A DNA stretch of 25,777 nt, from positions 1 through 25,777 of the forward strand of contig BQJH01000009.1 of assembly GCA_021604605.1 (NCBI GenBank). Reading direction: 5' to 3'. Below are positions 1 to 8,589 of this stretch, one piece after another. Below the pieces are notes generated by a model that was not told the origin of the DNA, searched no databases, and saw nothing but the letters and a program-made list of their open reading frames with translations. Source of the stretch: Hyphococcus sp. Lineage in GTDB: Bacteria; Pseudomonadota; Alphaproteobacteria; Caulobacterales; Parvularculaceae. Each line of letters opens with the position of its first letter. Position 1 is the first letter of the stretch. The position numbers and the translations under genes are program-made.

Positions 1-189
1 GCGGATATAGGCAAGGCGCACCGGGTTAAATTTATGCAGTGGTTTGAACTTGCCGAACGGATCCCACCACTCATCGGCGATGGCGGAAAACTTTTCCACC
101 TCATCCGGGTCAATCGTTGTTGCGCCTTTTAGGGCGCCGTCGGCGCCACCGGAAGGGTCGGGGTTCGCCTGCGGGTCTATCTGAGCCAT
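1..189 (-). CDS. ubiG: UbiG, ubiquinone biosynthesis O-methyltransferase (N-terminal part, cut by window edge)
   Basis: Only the first 63 codons are present; the reading frame stays open to the left edge. Translation from the ATG at 189 gives a non-conserved start rich in Pro, Asp and Gly, then TTIDPDEVEKFSAIADEWWD and a stretch with FGKFKPLHKFNPVRLAYIR. This is the characteristic N-terminus of UbiG, with the EVxKFxxxAxxWWD element and the LHxxNPxRLxYI element. UbiG is an S-adenosylmethionine-dependent enzyme that performs two O-methylation steps in ubiquinone synthesis at the inner membrane. The methyl-donor binding motif lies outside the window, so the call rests on the N-terminus alone. 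The gene is divergent from lysC with 115 bases between the start codons, an arrangement common in alphaproteobacteria. Confidence 0.9.
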   Translation of the reverse strand, partial: MAQIDPQANPDPSGGADGALKGATTIDPDEVEKFSAIADEWWDPFGKFKPLHKFNPVRLAYIR

Positions 190-304
190 GGTTAAGATAT
201 CCTCGCTTGCTTTGGCGTGCGCCGATCCTTAGAGATACGCCCCGAAAATGACCTTTCCGACCTCTGGTTACAAGACGGCAATATCTCGCAGGTAGACTGG
301 CCCC

Positions 305-1555
305 ATGGCGCGTATTGTAATGAAATTTGGCGGCACTTCCGTCGCAAATATGGACCGCATCCGTGCGGTTTCGGCGATTGTGCGCCGTGAAGTGGACAAT
401 GGCCACTCTGTTGCGGTGATTGTCTCGGCGATGGCGGGGGAAACGAACCGTCTGGTTTCGCTATGTGATGAGGTTGGTCCGCCAGCGCCCGCCCTTGATG
501 CGCGGTTCGTTGAGTATGATGCGGTGGTGGCGACCGGCGAGCAGGTGACGGCGGGGCTTCTTGCCGGTGTCATGCAAAATCTTGGATATCGCGCCCGCTC
601 CTGGCAGGGCTGGCAAATTCCGCTCAAGACAGATCAGTCTCATGGGCAAGCGCGGATCAAAGAGATTGTCGAGGATCATATCGGCGAGGCGATTGATCAG
701 GGTGAGATTGCAATCGTTTCAGGCTTTCAGGGTGTCAGTCCGGAAGGGCGTGTCGCGACCCTAGGACGCGGTGGATCAGACACATCAGCGGTTGGCCTTG
801 CTGCGGCGATCAACGCCGTGCGCTGTGATATCTACACCGATGTTGACGGCGTTTACACAACCGATCCGCGCATCACCAAACAGGCGCGGCGGATTGAAAA
901 AATATCTTTTGAAGAGATGCTTGAAATGGCGTCTGTCGGCGCCAAGGTCCTGCAGACAAGATCTGTGGAGTTGGCGATGGCTTATAAGGTGCCGTTGCGG
1001 GTGCTTTCCAGTTTTGACCAGCCGGACGCACAAGGGCCAGGCACATTAATTTGTGACGAGGATGATATCGTGGAACAAAATATCGTAACCGCCGTGACGC
1101 CTGATTTTCATGAAGCTTCGGTGACGGTTCTTGCCGTGCCGGACGAGCCGGGCCGGGCGGCTTTGATCTTCACAAAACTGGCGGAAGCGAACGTCAATAT
1201 TGATATGATCGTACAAAGCCCGTCGCGCGAGCAGGGGTTCGCCAATATTTCGTTCACCACCAAGGAAGTTGATCTTGATCGTGCTGTTGAGGCGCTTGAA
1301 GTTGTAAAATCCGAGATCGGGTTTAATGCGCTTCAGTCTGACCGCAATGTTGCAAAAATCTCTGTGATAGGCGTTGGCATGAAAAGTCATGCAGGGGTTG
1401 CATCGACCATGTTTAAAACGCTCGCCGATAAAGGCATCAACATTCAAAATATTTCAACATCGGAAATCAAGATTAGTGTGTTGATCAATTCTGATGCGGC
1501 AGAATACGCAGTGCGTGCGCTTCATGATGCGTATGAGCTGGAAAAAGTAAAATAG
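305..1555 (+). CDS. lysC: Aspartate kinase
   Basis: A 416-residue aspartokinase that phosphorylates L-aspartate, the first step of lysine, threonine, methionine and diaminopimelate synthesis. The N-terminus MARIVMKFGGTSVANMDRI holds the family KFGGTSV nucleotide and substrate motif. GRGGSDTSAVGLAAA near residue 155 and the DVDGVYTTDPR segment near residue 180 are also diagnostic. Two ACT-type regulatory domains follow, roughly residues 265-340 and 345-410; the first contains VNIDMIVQSPS and the second KGINIQNISTSEIKISVLI. The length matches single-function lysine or threonine-sensitive enzymes of Rhizobium and Caulobacter relatives, with no homoserine dehydrogenase fusion. The start is the ATG directly before the conserved N-terminus; the ribosome site is weak. 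ptsP follows after 92 bases, a neighbour pair often kept in alphaproteobacteria. Confidence 0.96.
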   Translation: MARIVMKFGGTSVANMDRIRAVSAIVRREVDNGHSVAVIVSAMAGETNRLVSLCDEVGPPAPALDARFVEYDAVVATGEQVTAGLLAGVMQNLGYRARSWQGWQIPLKTDQSHGQARIKEIVEDHIGEAIDQGEIAIVSGFQGVSPEGRVATLGRGGSDTSAVGLAAAINAVRCDIYTDVDGVYTTDPRITKQARRIEKISFEEMLEMASVGAKVLQTRSVELAMAYKVPLRVLSSFDQPDAQGPGTLICDEDDIVEQNIVTAVTPDFHEASVTVLAVPDEPGRAALIFTKLAEANVNIDMIVQSPSREQGFANISFTTKEVDLDRAVEALEVVKSEIGFNALQSDRNVAKISVIGVGMKSHAGVASTMFKTLADKGINIQNISTSEIKISVLINSDAAEYAVRALHDAYELEKVK

Positions 1556-1647
1556 AATTGTCGCAAAACCAGTGTAAAGAGCGACGCATTAACTGACCAA
1601 ATATATCGCCTCCTGCATGCAAATGTGGTATAGGTTTCAGGAACTAC

Positions 1648-3939
1648 ATGAGTATTGAAAAAACACGACCGCCTTATGGCGGCCACGGCGAACAAGGCAT
1701 CACCGTTCTGTTGAGACGGATGCATGACGCCGTGGCGCAAGAGGGGAGTGCGCAGGAGCGCCTCGACCATTTGACGCGTGCGATCGCCAATCATGTGGTG
1801 GCGGATGTTTGTTCAATTTACTTGCGTCGTCCCGGTGATGAACTGGAATTATACGCGACTGAAGGTTTGAACCGTGATGCTGTTCACAAAACCCGGCTAC
1901 GTCTTGGCGAAGGGCTTGTTGGTATTGTTGCGGAAAATCATAGCCCACTAATTACCAATGATGCGCCTCATCACCCGGCTTTTGCGTATCGTCCGGAAAC
2001 GGGCGAAGACCCCTTACATTCTTTTCTCGGCGTGCCGTTAATTCGGTCAGGGAAAACCCTTGGTGTTCTTGTGGTGCAGAATAAAGCGGCCAGACAGTAC
2101 ACGGATGAAGAGGTTGGCGCCGTACAGGCGGTAGCGACGTTATTGGCGGAAATTGCGGCCTCTGGTGAATTGTTGAGCCAGGAAGAAACGGCCGTTGTTG
2201 GCGAAATGCTGCATGGGCCGGAACGACTTTCCGGTTATGCGATCGTCTCCGGAATTGCATCGGGGCGTGCGGTATTTTTGAAACCGCCGGCGCCGAAGCA
2301 TAATGTCTTTGCTGCAGACGTTGCAGGAGAGGCGGCGCGCCTCGAGGAGGGGTTGACGGACTTACGGGCGTCCGTCGATGCAATGCTGGCGCAAAATACG
2401 AGCCTCAGCGGGATGTCCCGTGATGTCCTGGAGACCTATAGGCTCTTTGCTTATGATCGTGGTTGGAAAGAAAGACTGCGAGCGGCGGTATTTTCCGGCC
2501 TGACCGCTGAGTCCGCTGTTGAGCAGGTCAAGAATGAAAACCGCGCGCGGTTGATGCAGGCGCGCGATCCTTATTTGCGTGAGCGCCTTCATGATCTTGA
2601 TGATCTGTCGCATCGGCTGTTGCGATTATTGTCGGGCGAAAAAAACGGCGCTGGACGGCGTCTATATGACGAAACGATCTTGCTAGCCCGCGAAATGGGC
2701 CCGGCTGAATTGCTCGAATATAATAGCGACAATCTCAAAGGTCTGGTGTTGGGTGATGTGTCTGCAACATCGCATGTGGCGATTGTCGCGCGGGCGTTAA
2801 AAATCCCGATGGTGACAGGGCTGGGCGCCGCCATTGATCGCTGCGAGCAGGGCGACGATGTTATTATCGATGGTGATATTGGCGAGGTTCATATCCGGCC
2901 GACAACGGACGTGGTTGAAACGTTCCGTTCCAAAACTGAATTACAAACTGAGCGTCAGGCTGCATTTGCAAAAGAGCGCGACCTTCCGGCGATAACAAAA
3001 GATGATGTTGCGATTGCAATTCATATGAATGCCGGGTTGGCGCTTGATATGCCGCATTTGCATGACACGGGCGCTGATGGGGTTGGGCTTTTCCGCACTG
3101 AGTTACAATTTTTAATCGGGTCCCAGTTGCCAAGTGTGCAAACGCAATCTGCGCTTTACCAGAATGTGCTTGATCTGGCTGAAGGCAAACCGGTGATTTT
3201 CAGAACGGCTGACATCGGTGGTGATAAGACCGCAAGTTACATGGATCATGGTAAGGAAATGAACCCGGCCATGGGGTGGCGGGGATTGCGCATGGCGGTT
3301 GATCGGCCAGGTATGATCCGCCCACAATTGCGGGCGCTGCTTACCGCTGCTGCCGGGCGCACATTGTATATCATGTTCCCGATGGTGACATTGGCGGAAG
3401 AAATGGATGATGCGCGAGCGCTCCTTGATCGGGAAGTTGAGCGCGCCAACCGTAAAGGCGATGCGTTGCCCACCGAGATTAAAATTGGCGCGATGATTGA
3501 AACGCCAGCCGCCGCCTGGCGGATTGATCTGATCGCACAGAAAGTTGATTTTCTTTCTGTAGGCGGCAATGATCTGGCTCAGTTTTATTTTGCAGCTGAT
3601 CGCGATTCAGACAGGGTGCAACGCCGTTTCGATCCGTTGAATCCGGGGTTTTTGAGCTTTCTGAAAACATGTGTCGACAAAGCCCGCGCTGCAAAGGCGC
3701 CGCTTTCTTATTGCGGTGAACAGGCGGCGGACCCTGTCATGGCGGCGGCGTTGGTGGGCTTGGGCATTACCAATTTTTCCGTTCCGGCAACCGTTGTCGG
3801 GCCCTTTCGGCGTATGACAAGATCAGTAAATACGGCGCAAATTGGCGAGTGGCTGGTCGAAAGACTGCCCCAACCAACGCAGAGCCTGCGCGCGGAGCTT
3901 TCTGCGTATCTTCGTGAAAACAAAGTGATCATCGCATAA
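1648..3939 (+). CDS. ptsP: PtsP, nitrogen phosphotransferase enzyme I (EI-Ntr) with GAF sensor domain
   Basis: A 763-residue protein that autophosphorylates from phosphoenolpyruvate and feeds the regulatory Npr/EIIA-Ntr relay. An N-terminal GAF domain spans about residues 35-175, which separates EI-Ntr from sugar-type enzyme I. An enzyme I N-domain follows (about 195-330). The phosphohistidine domain contains VSATSHVAIVARALKIPMVT, with the expected phospho-acceptor His376. The C-terminal PEP-binding barrel shows DGVGLFRTELQFL, the GGNDLAQFYFAADRDSDR segment and active-site Cys689 in YCGEQAADP. All key residues are present, so it should be active. The start ATG is preceded by an AGGA about six bases upstream. 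In this family the GAF domain is reported to sense glutamine in some bacteria; that is family knowledge, not shown here. Partner genes for HPr or EIIA are not in this window. Confidence 0.95.
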   Translation: MSIEKTRPPYGGHGEQGITVLLRRMHDAVAQEGSAQERLDHLTRAIANHVVADVCSIYLRRPGDELELYATEGLNRDAVHKTRLRLGEGLVGIVAENHSPLITNDAPHHPAFAYRPETGEDPLHSFLGVPLIRSGKTLGVLVVQNKAARQYTDEEVGAVQAVATLLAEIAASGELLSQEETAVVGEMLHGPERLSGYAIVSGIASGRAVFLKPPAPKHNVFAADVAGEAARLEEGLTDLRASVDAMLAQNTSLSGMSRDVLETYRLFAYDRGWKERLRAAVFSGLTAESAVEQVKNENRARLMQARDPYLRERLHDLDDLSHRLLRLLSGEKNGAGRRLYDETILLAREMGPAELLEYNSDNLKGLVLGDVSATSHVAIVARALKIPMVTGLGAAIDRCEQGDDVIIDGDIGEVHIRPTTDVVETFRSKTELQTERQAAFAKERDLPAITKDDVAIAIHMNAGLALDMPHLHDTGADGVGLFRTELQFLIGSQLPSVQTQSALYQNVLDLAEGKPVIFRTADIGGDKTASYMDHGKEMNPAMGWRGLRMAVDRPGMIRPQLRALLTAAAGRTLYIMFPMVTLAEEMDDARALLDREVERANRKGDALPTEIKIGAMIETPAAAWRIDLIAQKVDFLSVGGNDLAQFYFAADRDSDRVQRRFDPLNPGFLSFLKTCVDKARAAKAPLSYCGEQAADPVMAAALVGLGITNFSVPATVVGPFRRMTRSVNTAQIGEWLVERLPQPTQSLRAELSAYLRENKVIIA

Positions 3940-4054
3940 AGCGATGGTTAACAAATTCCTGATTTAACATACCGATGCGCATCATGGCCGGTTTTTCTCG
4001 TCACGAGCGCTATAGTCAGGGTTATCACATGATGGCTCTTGCTATATTGTAGAG

Positions 4055-4075
4055 GCATCAAGCCTGATGCGTTTT
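4055..4075 (+). terminator. Weak terminator-like hairpin after ptsP
   Basis: In the 183-base gap between ptsP and the next gene, GCATCA pairs with TGATGC across an AGCC loop, followed by GTTTT. The stem has only six pairs and the T run is short, so it may be an attenuator, a leader hairpin or chance. A TATATT hexamer at 4043-4048 just upstream could be a -10 box for the downstream gene, which would place the hairpin at the start of its leader; no convincing -35 box accompanies it. Confidence 0.25.
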
Positions 4076-4122
4076 GGGGACAGGACTAGTTTAGTCAGAG
4101 TTCATTTTATCAGGGGCAAATC

Positions 4123-4953
4123 GTGACGTCGAATAATCCAACGGCTGACATCATTGACATGGAAGACGAACGTGCGCGTCGTCACGCAAGCGAACTGCCT
4201 GGAGAAAACTATGTTCACGCCGGCGCCCATCTGACGGCTGTGAGAGAGGCAAGTGGATTGACGCTTCACGATGCGGCGTCAAAAATTCATATTAAAGAAA
4301 ATCATCTTTTCGCTATTGAAGAAATGGATATGAGCGGTTTGCCCGCGCGACCATATGCGATCGGGTTTGTAAAATCTTATGCCGAGTTTTTAGGCCTGGA
4401 TGGCGCTGCCATTGTAGACCGTTTTAAGGAAGACGCCGGGTTTTCTGCGCCGCTGCCTGTTGAGGTTGAAAAATTTGAAGCAGCTGAAACTGCGGTCGAA
4501 GCCGACAAGGGCGAACTGTCACTTTTCGCTGTGATCGGGATTATCTTGTTCTTCCTTTGGTGCGCTTATCAGATCACGCTGATCGATAGTGAAAAGGCTG
4601 TCGGCGCTCCGATTATTGCGCCAACATCAGAGGATGCAGTTAGCGCAGGCGCGTTGGCCGAAGAAGAGCCGCAGGAAGTGATAGAGGCGGTCATTCTTGA
4701 ACGGGTTGAGCCTGTATTCCCAAGGAGCTGCATGTCGAGTGCTCGGGCGGACGAGACGGTTCAGATTGTCTTCAATATCAATGCGGCTGGCCGGGTTTAT
4801 GGTGAGCGCGTTGGGCAGTCCACAAATGCTTGTTTTGATGCAGCGGCGCTCAATGCGATCCGGCGTTGGCGCTTTGAGACGACCCGGGTTGAGGGTGCGT
4901 CAATGGCCGCTTATGACCAGAAAACTGTCTTTTTGTTTCAACGCCCGCGTTAA
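4123..4953 (+). CDS. RodZ-like helix-turn-helix membrane protein with TonB-type C-terminal domain
   Basis: A 276-residue protein with three parts. Residues about 36-104 form a cytoplasmic helix-turn-helix of the RodZ type (LTAVREASGLTLHDAASKIH, then RPYAIGFVKSYAEFLGLD). Residues about 132-153 form one membrane helix (LFAVIGIILFFLWCAYQITL). After a short acidic linker, residues about 190-273 match a TonB C-terminal domain: VEPVFPRSC, then VQIVFNINAAGRVYGERVG and CFDAAALNAIRRWRFE. RodZ anchors the MreB cytoskeleton and in E. coli its gene sits just upstream of ispG, as here, which supports a RodZ-related identity. The usual RodZ periplasmic domain is missing and a TonB-like one takes its place. 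Two cysteines (203 and 237) would lie in the periplasm and could form a disulfide. The start is GTG at 4123; no other start gives the conserved region a better site. Function is inferred. Confidence 0.8.
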   Translation: MTSNNPTADIIDMEDERARRHASELPGENYVHAGAHLTAVREASGLTLHDAASKIHIKENHLFAIEEMDMSGLPARPYAIGFVKSYAEFLGLDGAAIVDRFKEDAGFSAPLPVEVEKFEAAETAVEADKGELSLFAVIGIILFFLWCAYQITLIDSEKAVGAPIIAPTSEDAVSAGALAEEEPQEVIEAVILERVEPVFPRSCMSSARADETVQIVFNINAAGRVYGERVGQSTNACFDAAALNAIRRWRFETTRVEGASMAAYDQKTVFLFQRPR

Positions 4954-5142
4954 TTGTCGCTTTTAACATATTGAAAAAACGCCGTCATTTCATATTATAG
5001 AAGCGATGGGCGAAATTTGGTGTTGCAGCCAGCTTTTTCCCTTAAGCCCAGCTAGTCGTCATGCCCTTGCAGACAGCTTGGCCTTGCGGGGCGGCTGGTC
5101 TACAAGCTGAAATTGAGTTAAAGGCCAGTTGGAAGTAGGAAA

Positions 5143-6273
5143 ATGTCATTACGTCCATGGCGCGATATTGAGCGCCGAAAATGTCGTCAGATTATGGTGG
5201 GCAACGTCCCGGTAGGCGGGGATGCGCCGATTGCTGTGCAGTCGATGACAAACACGCTCACGTCCGATGCGCAGGCGACAATCCGGCAGGTCAATGAGAT
5301 CGCCGAAGCGGGCGCCGACATCGTTCGCGTTTCCTGCCCGGATGTAGAGTCAACGAAGGCATTGAAAGAGATTTGCGCCAATGTGCCTGTGCCGATCGTT
5401 GCGGATATCCATTTCCACTATAAGCGTGGGATCGAAGCCGCTGAAGCGGGCGCTGCATGCTTGCGGATTAATCCCGGCAACATCGGATCGGAAGATCGCG
5501 TCAAGGAAGTGATCAAAGCGGCCAAAGATCATGGCTGCTCCATGCGCATCGGCGTTAATGGTGGATCACTGGAAAAAGATTTGCTGGAGAAATACGGCGA
5601 GCCTTGTCCCGACGCGATGGTGGAAAGCGCGCTCGATCATGCCAAAATCCTTCAGGACAATGACTTTCACGAGTTCAAAATTTCGGTCAAAGCCTCTGAC
5701 GTCTTTTTAACGGTCGCGGCATATCACGCATTAGCGGAAGCGATCGACTGCCCGTTACATCTTGGCGTCACGGAAGCGGGCGGCTTGCGCATCGGGTCCG
5801 TAAAGTCAGCGATTGGTATGGGCAACATGTTATGGGCGGGGATCGGTGATACGATTCGCGTTTCGCTCTCCGCTGACCCTGTCGAAGAGATCAAAGCGGG
5901 CTTTGATATTTTAAAATCACTTAATCTGCGCCATCGCGGCGTCAACGTGATTTCCTGTCCGTCCTGCGCGCGACAGGGCTTCAATGTGATTGAAACGGTG
6001 GAAACGCTTGAAGAACGTCTGGCGCATGTAACAACGCCGATGACTTTGTCTGTTATCGGTTGTGTGGTGAACGGTCCAGGCGAAGCGCGGGAGACCGATA
6101 TCGGCTTTACTGGCGGCGGTGCGGGCAAAGAACACGGCATGATCTATCTTGATGGGGAAGTCGATCACCGCCTCGATAATGACAAGCTTGTCGACCATCT
6201 GGTTGAGCTTGTTGAAAAAAAAGCAGCCGAAATCCAAGCCGAAGAAGCAAAACAGTCTGTCGCTGCCGAGTAG
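5143..6273 (+). CDS. ispG: IspG, 4-hydroxy-3-methylbut-2-en-1-yl diphosphate synthase
   Basis: A 376-residue iron-sulfur enzyme of the non-mevalonate isoprenoid pathway. It converts methylerythritol cyclodiphosphate to hydroxymethylbutenyl diphosphate in the cytosol, using flavodoxin or ferredoxin electrons. The barrel domain begins with VQSMTNTLTSDAQATIRQV and contains VADIHFHY and LRINPGNIG. The [4Fe-4S] ligands are clear: Cys272 and Cys275 in CPSCARQGF, Cys307 in VIGCVVNGPGEA, and Glu314 in the same loop. The length equals that of the bacterial single-domain form. It follows the RodZ-like gene by 189 bases, which hold no convincing terminator; 'aagtaggaaa' before the ATG supplies a plausible ribosome site. 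Confidence 0.97.
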   Translation: MSLRPWRDIERRKCRQIMVGNVPVGGDAPIAVQSMTNTLTSDAQATIRQVNEIAEAGADIVRVSCPDVESTKALKEICANVPVPIVADIHFHYKRGIEAAEAGAACLRINPGNIGSEDRVKEVIKAAKDHGCSMRIGVNGGSLEKDLLEKYGEPCPDAMVESALDHAKILQDNDFHEFKISVKASDVFLTVAAYHALAEAIDCPLHLGVTEAGGLRIGSVKSAIGMGNMLWAGIGDTIRVSLSADPVEEIKAGFDILKSLNLRHRGVNVISCPSCARQGFNVIETVETLEERLAHVTTPMTLSVIGCVVNGPGEARETDIGFTGGGAGKEHGMIYLDGEVDHRLDNDKLVDHLVELVEKKAAEIQAEEAKQSVAAE

Positions 6274-6353
6274 CTGAGTTATTTTGAATATGCGCGTGAG
6301 GCTAACCTGCCTTGCGCGTTTTTCTTTATTCTAACCAAGAATGGACCGGATCT

Positions 6354-7424
6354 TTGATCCCTCAGGAAAAAATCGTCGCGCTGATCGACAAGTTTGAAAA
6401 AATCGAAGCAGAAATGTCATCAGTGACGGACTCTGATGCGATCATCAAACTGTCAAAAGAACATGGCGAACTACGTGACGTCGTTGAAAAAGCGCGCGAG
6501 CTTTCTTCTATGAGAATGCAGCTTGTTGAACTCGCAGAGCTGGCCGATGGCGACGATGCCGAGATGGCGATGATGGCAAGGGAAGAGCTCGTTGAGTTAA
6601 AAGAAAAAGAGCCAACGCTTGAGCATGAATTGCAGATCATGCTGTTGCCGAAAGATAAAGCAGACGACTCATCGGTGATCCTGGAGGTGCGCGCCGGGAC
6701 TGGCGGTGATGAGGCGGCGCTTTTTGCCGGCGATTTGTTCCGCATGTACCAACGTTATGCATCCCTTCAGGGTTGGAAGGTTGATATCCTCTCTGCTTCT
6801 GATGCCGAGATGGGTGGCTACAAGGAAATTCAGGCAAGTGTAAACGGCGATGGCGTTTTTGCGCGGATGAAATTTGAGTCCGGTGTGCACCGTGTTCAGC
6901 GGGTGCCCGCGACGGAAACGCAGGGGCGTGTGCACACATCAGCAGCAACCGTAGCAGTGCTGCCGGAACCGGAAGATGTTGATATCGATATTCAAGATAC
7001 TGACTTGCGGGTTGATGTGTTTCGCGCATCTGGTCCTGGTGGGCAGTCAGTAAACACAACGGACTCGGCGGTGCGCATCACGCATATCCCGACCGGCGTT
7101 GTGGTCATTCAGCAGGATGAAAAATCGCAACACAAAAACCGCGCGAAAGCAATGCAGGTTTTGCGGGCGCGCCTTTATGAAGCTGAGCGGGCGCGCGTTG
7201 ATGCGGAACGGGCGGCAGAACGCAAAGGCATGGTTGGCTCAGGCGATAGATCAGAGCGCATCCGAACCTATAATTATCCACAAAGCCGGGTGACCGACCA
7301 TCGGATTAATCTGACTCTCTACAAGCTCGATGAAATTGTTGCAGGCGATAGCCTTGACGAAGTTGTCGAGGCGCTGATCACACAAGACCGCGCGGATCGG
7401 CTTGCGGAAATGCAGGGGCAATGA
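6354..7424 (+). CDS. prfA: Peptide chain release factor 1
   Basis: Reads UAA and UAG stop codons and triggers peptide release. The catalytic GGQ lies in FRASGPGGQSVNTTDSAVRI, and the domain is closed by VTDHRINLTLYKLDEI. The N-terminal coiled region runs through LSKEHGELRDVV. The start is uncertain. I chose TTG at 6354, which gives IPQEKIVALIDKFEKIEAEM directly after the initiator, as in typical release factors, for 356 residues. A second in-frame TTG at 6312 adds 14 residues without family likeness but has a better GAGG ribosome site ten bases upstream. The nearby ATG at 6341 is out of frame. The stop overlaps the prmC start by four bases (ATGA), so the enzyme and the methyltransferase that modifies its GGQ glutamine are translationally coupled. 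Confidence 0.94.
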   Translation: MIPQEKIVALIDKFEKIEAEMSSVTDSDAIIKLSKEHGELRDVVEKARELSSMRMQLVELAELADGDDAEMAMMAREELVELKEKEPTLEHELQIMLLPKDKADDSSVILEVRAGTGGDEAALFAGDLFRMYQRYASLQGWKVDILSASDAEMGGYKEIQASVNGDGVFARMKFESGVHRVQRVPATETQGRVHTSAATVAVLPEPEDVDIDIQDTDLRVDVFRASGPGGQSVNTTDSAVRITHIPTGVVVIQQDEKSQHKNRAKAMQVLRARLYEAERARVDAERAAERKGMVGSGDRSERIRTYNYPQSRVTDHRINLTLYKLDEIVAGDSLDEVVEALITQDRADRLAEMQGQ

Positions 7425-8314
7425 CAATTGAGCCTGTTGCAACTAAGAGTGTTGAAAAGACGCTGCGCCATGCAGTGCAAGTACTTGCCGCTTCTCCCAC
7501 ACCCTTGTTGGACGCGCGCGTTCTAATAAAACACGTCACAGGTTTTGATGACGCCGCGCTCATTGCAAAAGCGAATGATCCGTTTCCGCCGCACCTGCTC
7601 ACGGCCTATGATGAGTTGATTGCGCGCCGGGCAGGCGGTGAACCAGTTGCGTATATTTCAGGCGTCAAAGAATTCTGGAGTTTGGAATTCAACGTAACGC
7701 CTGATGTGTTGATCCCGCGTGAGGATTCTGAATGTTTGATCGAGAGGGTGATTGCTTCTTTTGCTTCAGATGCAGGCTTATCGATCCTTGATCTCGGAAC
7801 CGGCAGTGGGTGTCTTTTGTGCGCACTGCTTGATGAGTTCAAAAACGGCAAGGGGGTTGGCGTAGACCGTTCGGAAAGCGCCCTGACAATCGCCGAAGAG
7901 AATGCTCGGAAATTAGCGTTGGCCGATCGGGCGACATTCGTGACAAGCGATTGGTTCAGTGCGGTCTCTGAAAAGTTCGATCTTATCATCGCCAATCCGC
8001 CATATATCCGCGAAGATGACCGTGTGACCTTGCCCAAAGATGTTTGCGCCTATGAGCCGGGTGGGGCGCTTTTTGCCGGGGCAGATGGGTTAGATGCTTA
8101 TCGCCAGATCCTTATATCGGCGCCCCTATACCTCAAAGCGGGGGGCATGATGGTGATGGAAATGGGCTTCGATCAGTCTGATCCGCTGTTGGAAATGGTT
8201 ACCAAAACCTTTCCAGAAGCTGAAATCAGCTTGATTTATGACCTTCAGCAACGGCCTCGTGGCATATGCGTGGATCGTCGGGCAGGCGGCAGTCGAGGGC
8301 AAAAAAAGGATTGA
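7421..8314 (+). CDS. prmC: PrmC, release factor glutamine N5-methyltransferase
   Basis: A 297-residue S-adenosylmethionine-dependent enzyme that methylates the glutamine of the GGQ motif in release factors 1 and 2. The N-terminal helical domain (about residues 1-80) ends with RRAGGEPVAYISGVKEFWSL, a strong family signature, followed by VLIPREDSE. The methyl-donor site is ILDLGTGSGCLLCALL, and the substrate-glutamine clamp is IIANPPYIRED with the required NPPY. It overlaps prfA by four bases, the standard arrangement. The C-terminus is basic and rich in Arg and Gly, and slightly longer than usual after the RGICVDRR element. Confidence 0.96.
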   Translation: MTIEPVATKSVEKTLRHAVQVLAASPTPLLDARVLIKHVTGFDDAALIAKANDPFPPHLLTAYDELIARRAGGEPVAYISGVKEFWSLEFNVTPDVLIPREDSECLIERVIASFASDAGLSILDLGTGSGCLLCALLDEFKNGKGVGVDRSESALTIAEENARKLALADRATFVTSDWFSAVSEKFDLIIANPPYIREDDRVTLPKDVCAYEPGGALFAGADGLDAYRQILISAPLYLKAGGMMVMEMGFDQSDPLLEMVTKTFPEAEISLIYDLQQRPRGICVDRRAGGSRGQKKD

Positions 8315-8589
8315 ACTCAGAGGCTGAATAGGTATGATGTCCCTTAGACATGACGATTTGCATAGAGGTTTTCTTTATGCTGGGCATGTCCAGAAATCCA
8401 ACATCGGTCAGGCTGTAAGGTTAGTCAGGCTTGTTTTCCGCAGCGTTGCTGCGATATGGAACACGAACACACCATGATGACACAGGCGGGAATTGACCGC
8501 TGTTAGCTTACAAAAAAGTTTAATCAACGATGGGCTGACGCCATGTGCGTCCGGCAGGTCGCGACAGGGGTGCAATACAGGATATTAAT
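8315..8589. other. Non-coding gap between prmC and the DUF4167 gene
   Basis: The longest gene-free stretch of the window (275 bases). It holds a tight hairpin, CGCAGC-GTT-GCTGCG at 8439-8453, without a T run, and a short direct repeat GTCAGGCT at about 8407 and 8424. An ATG at about 8353 opens only 22 codons with no ribosome site, so I do not call a gene. The space is long enough for a promoter of the downstream gene, but no convincing -35/-10 pair was found. Confidence 0.4.

Noticed and set aside
5070..5108. CAGCTTG and CAAGCTG inverted repeat before ispG
   Set aside because: Seven pairs with a 22-base loop and no T run; too weak to call a riboswitch or terminator.
8350..8420. A 22-codon open frame in the prmC-DUF4167 gap
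   Set aside because: No ribosome site, no homology that I recognise and too short to support.
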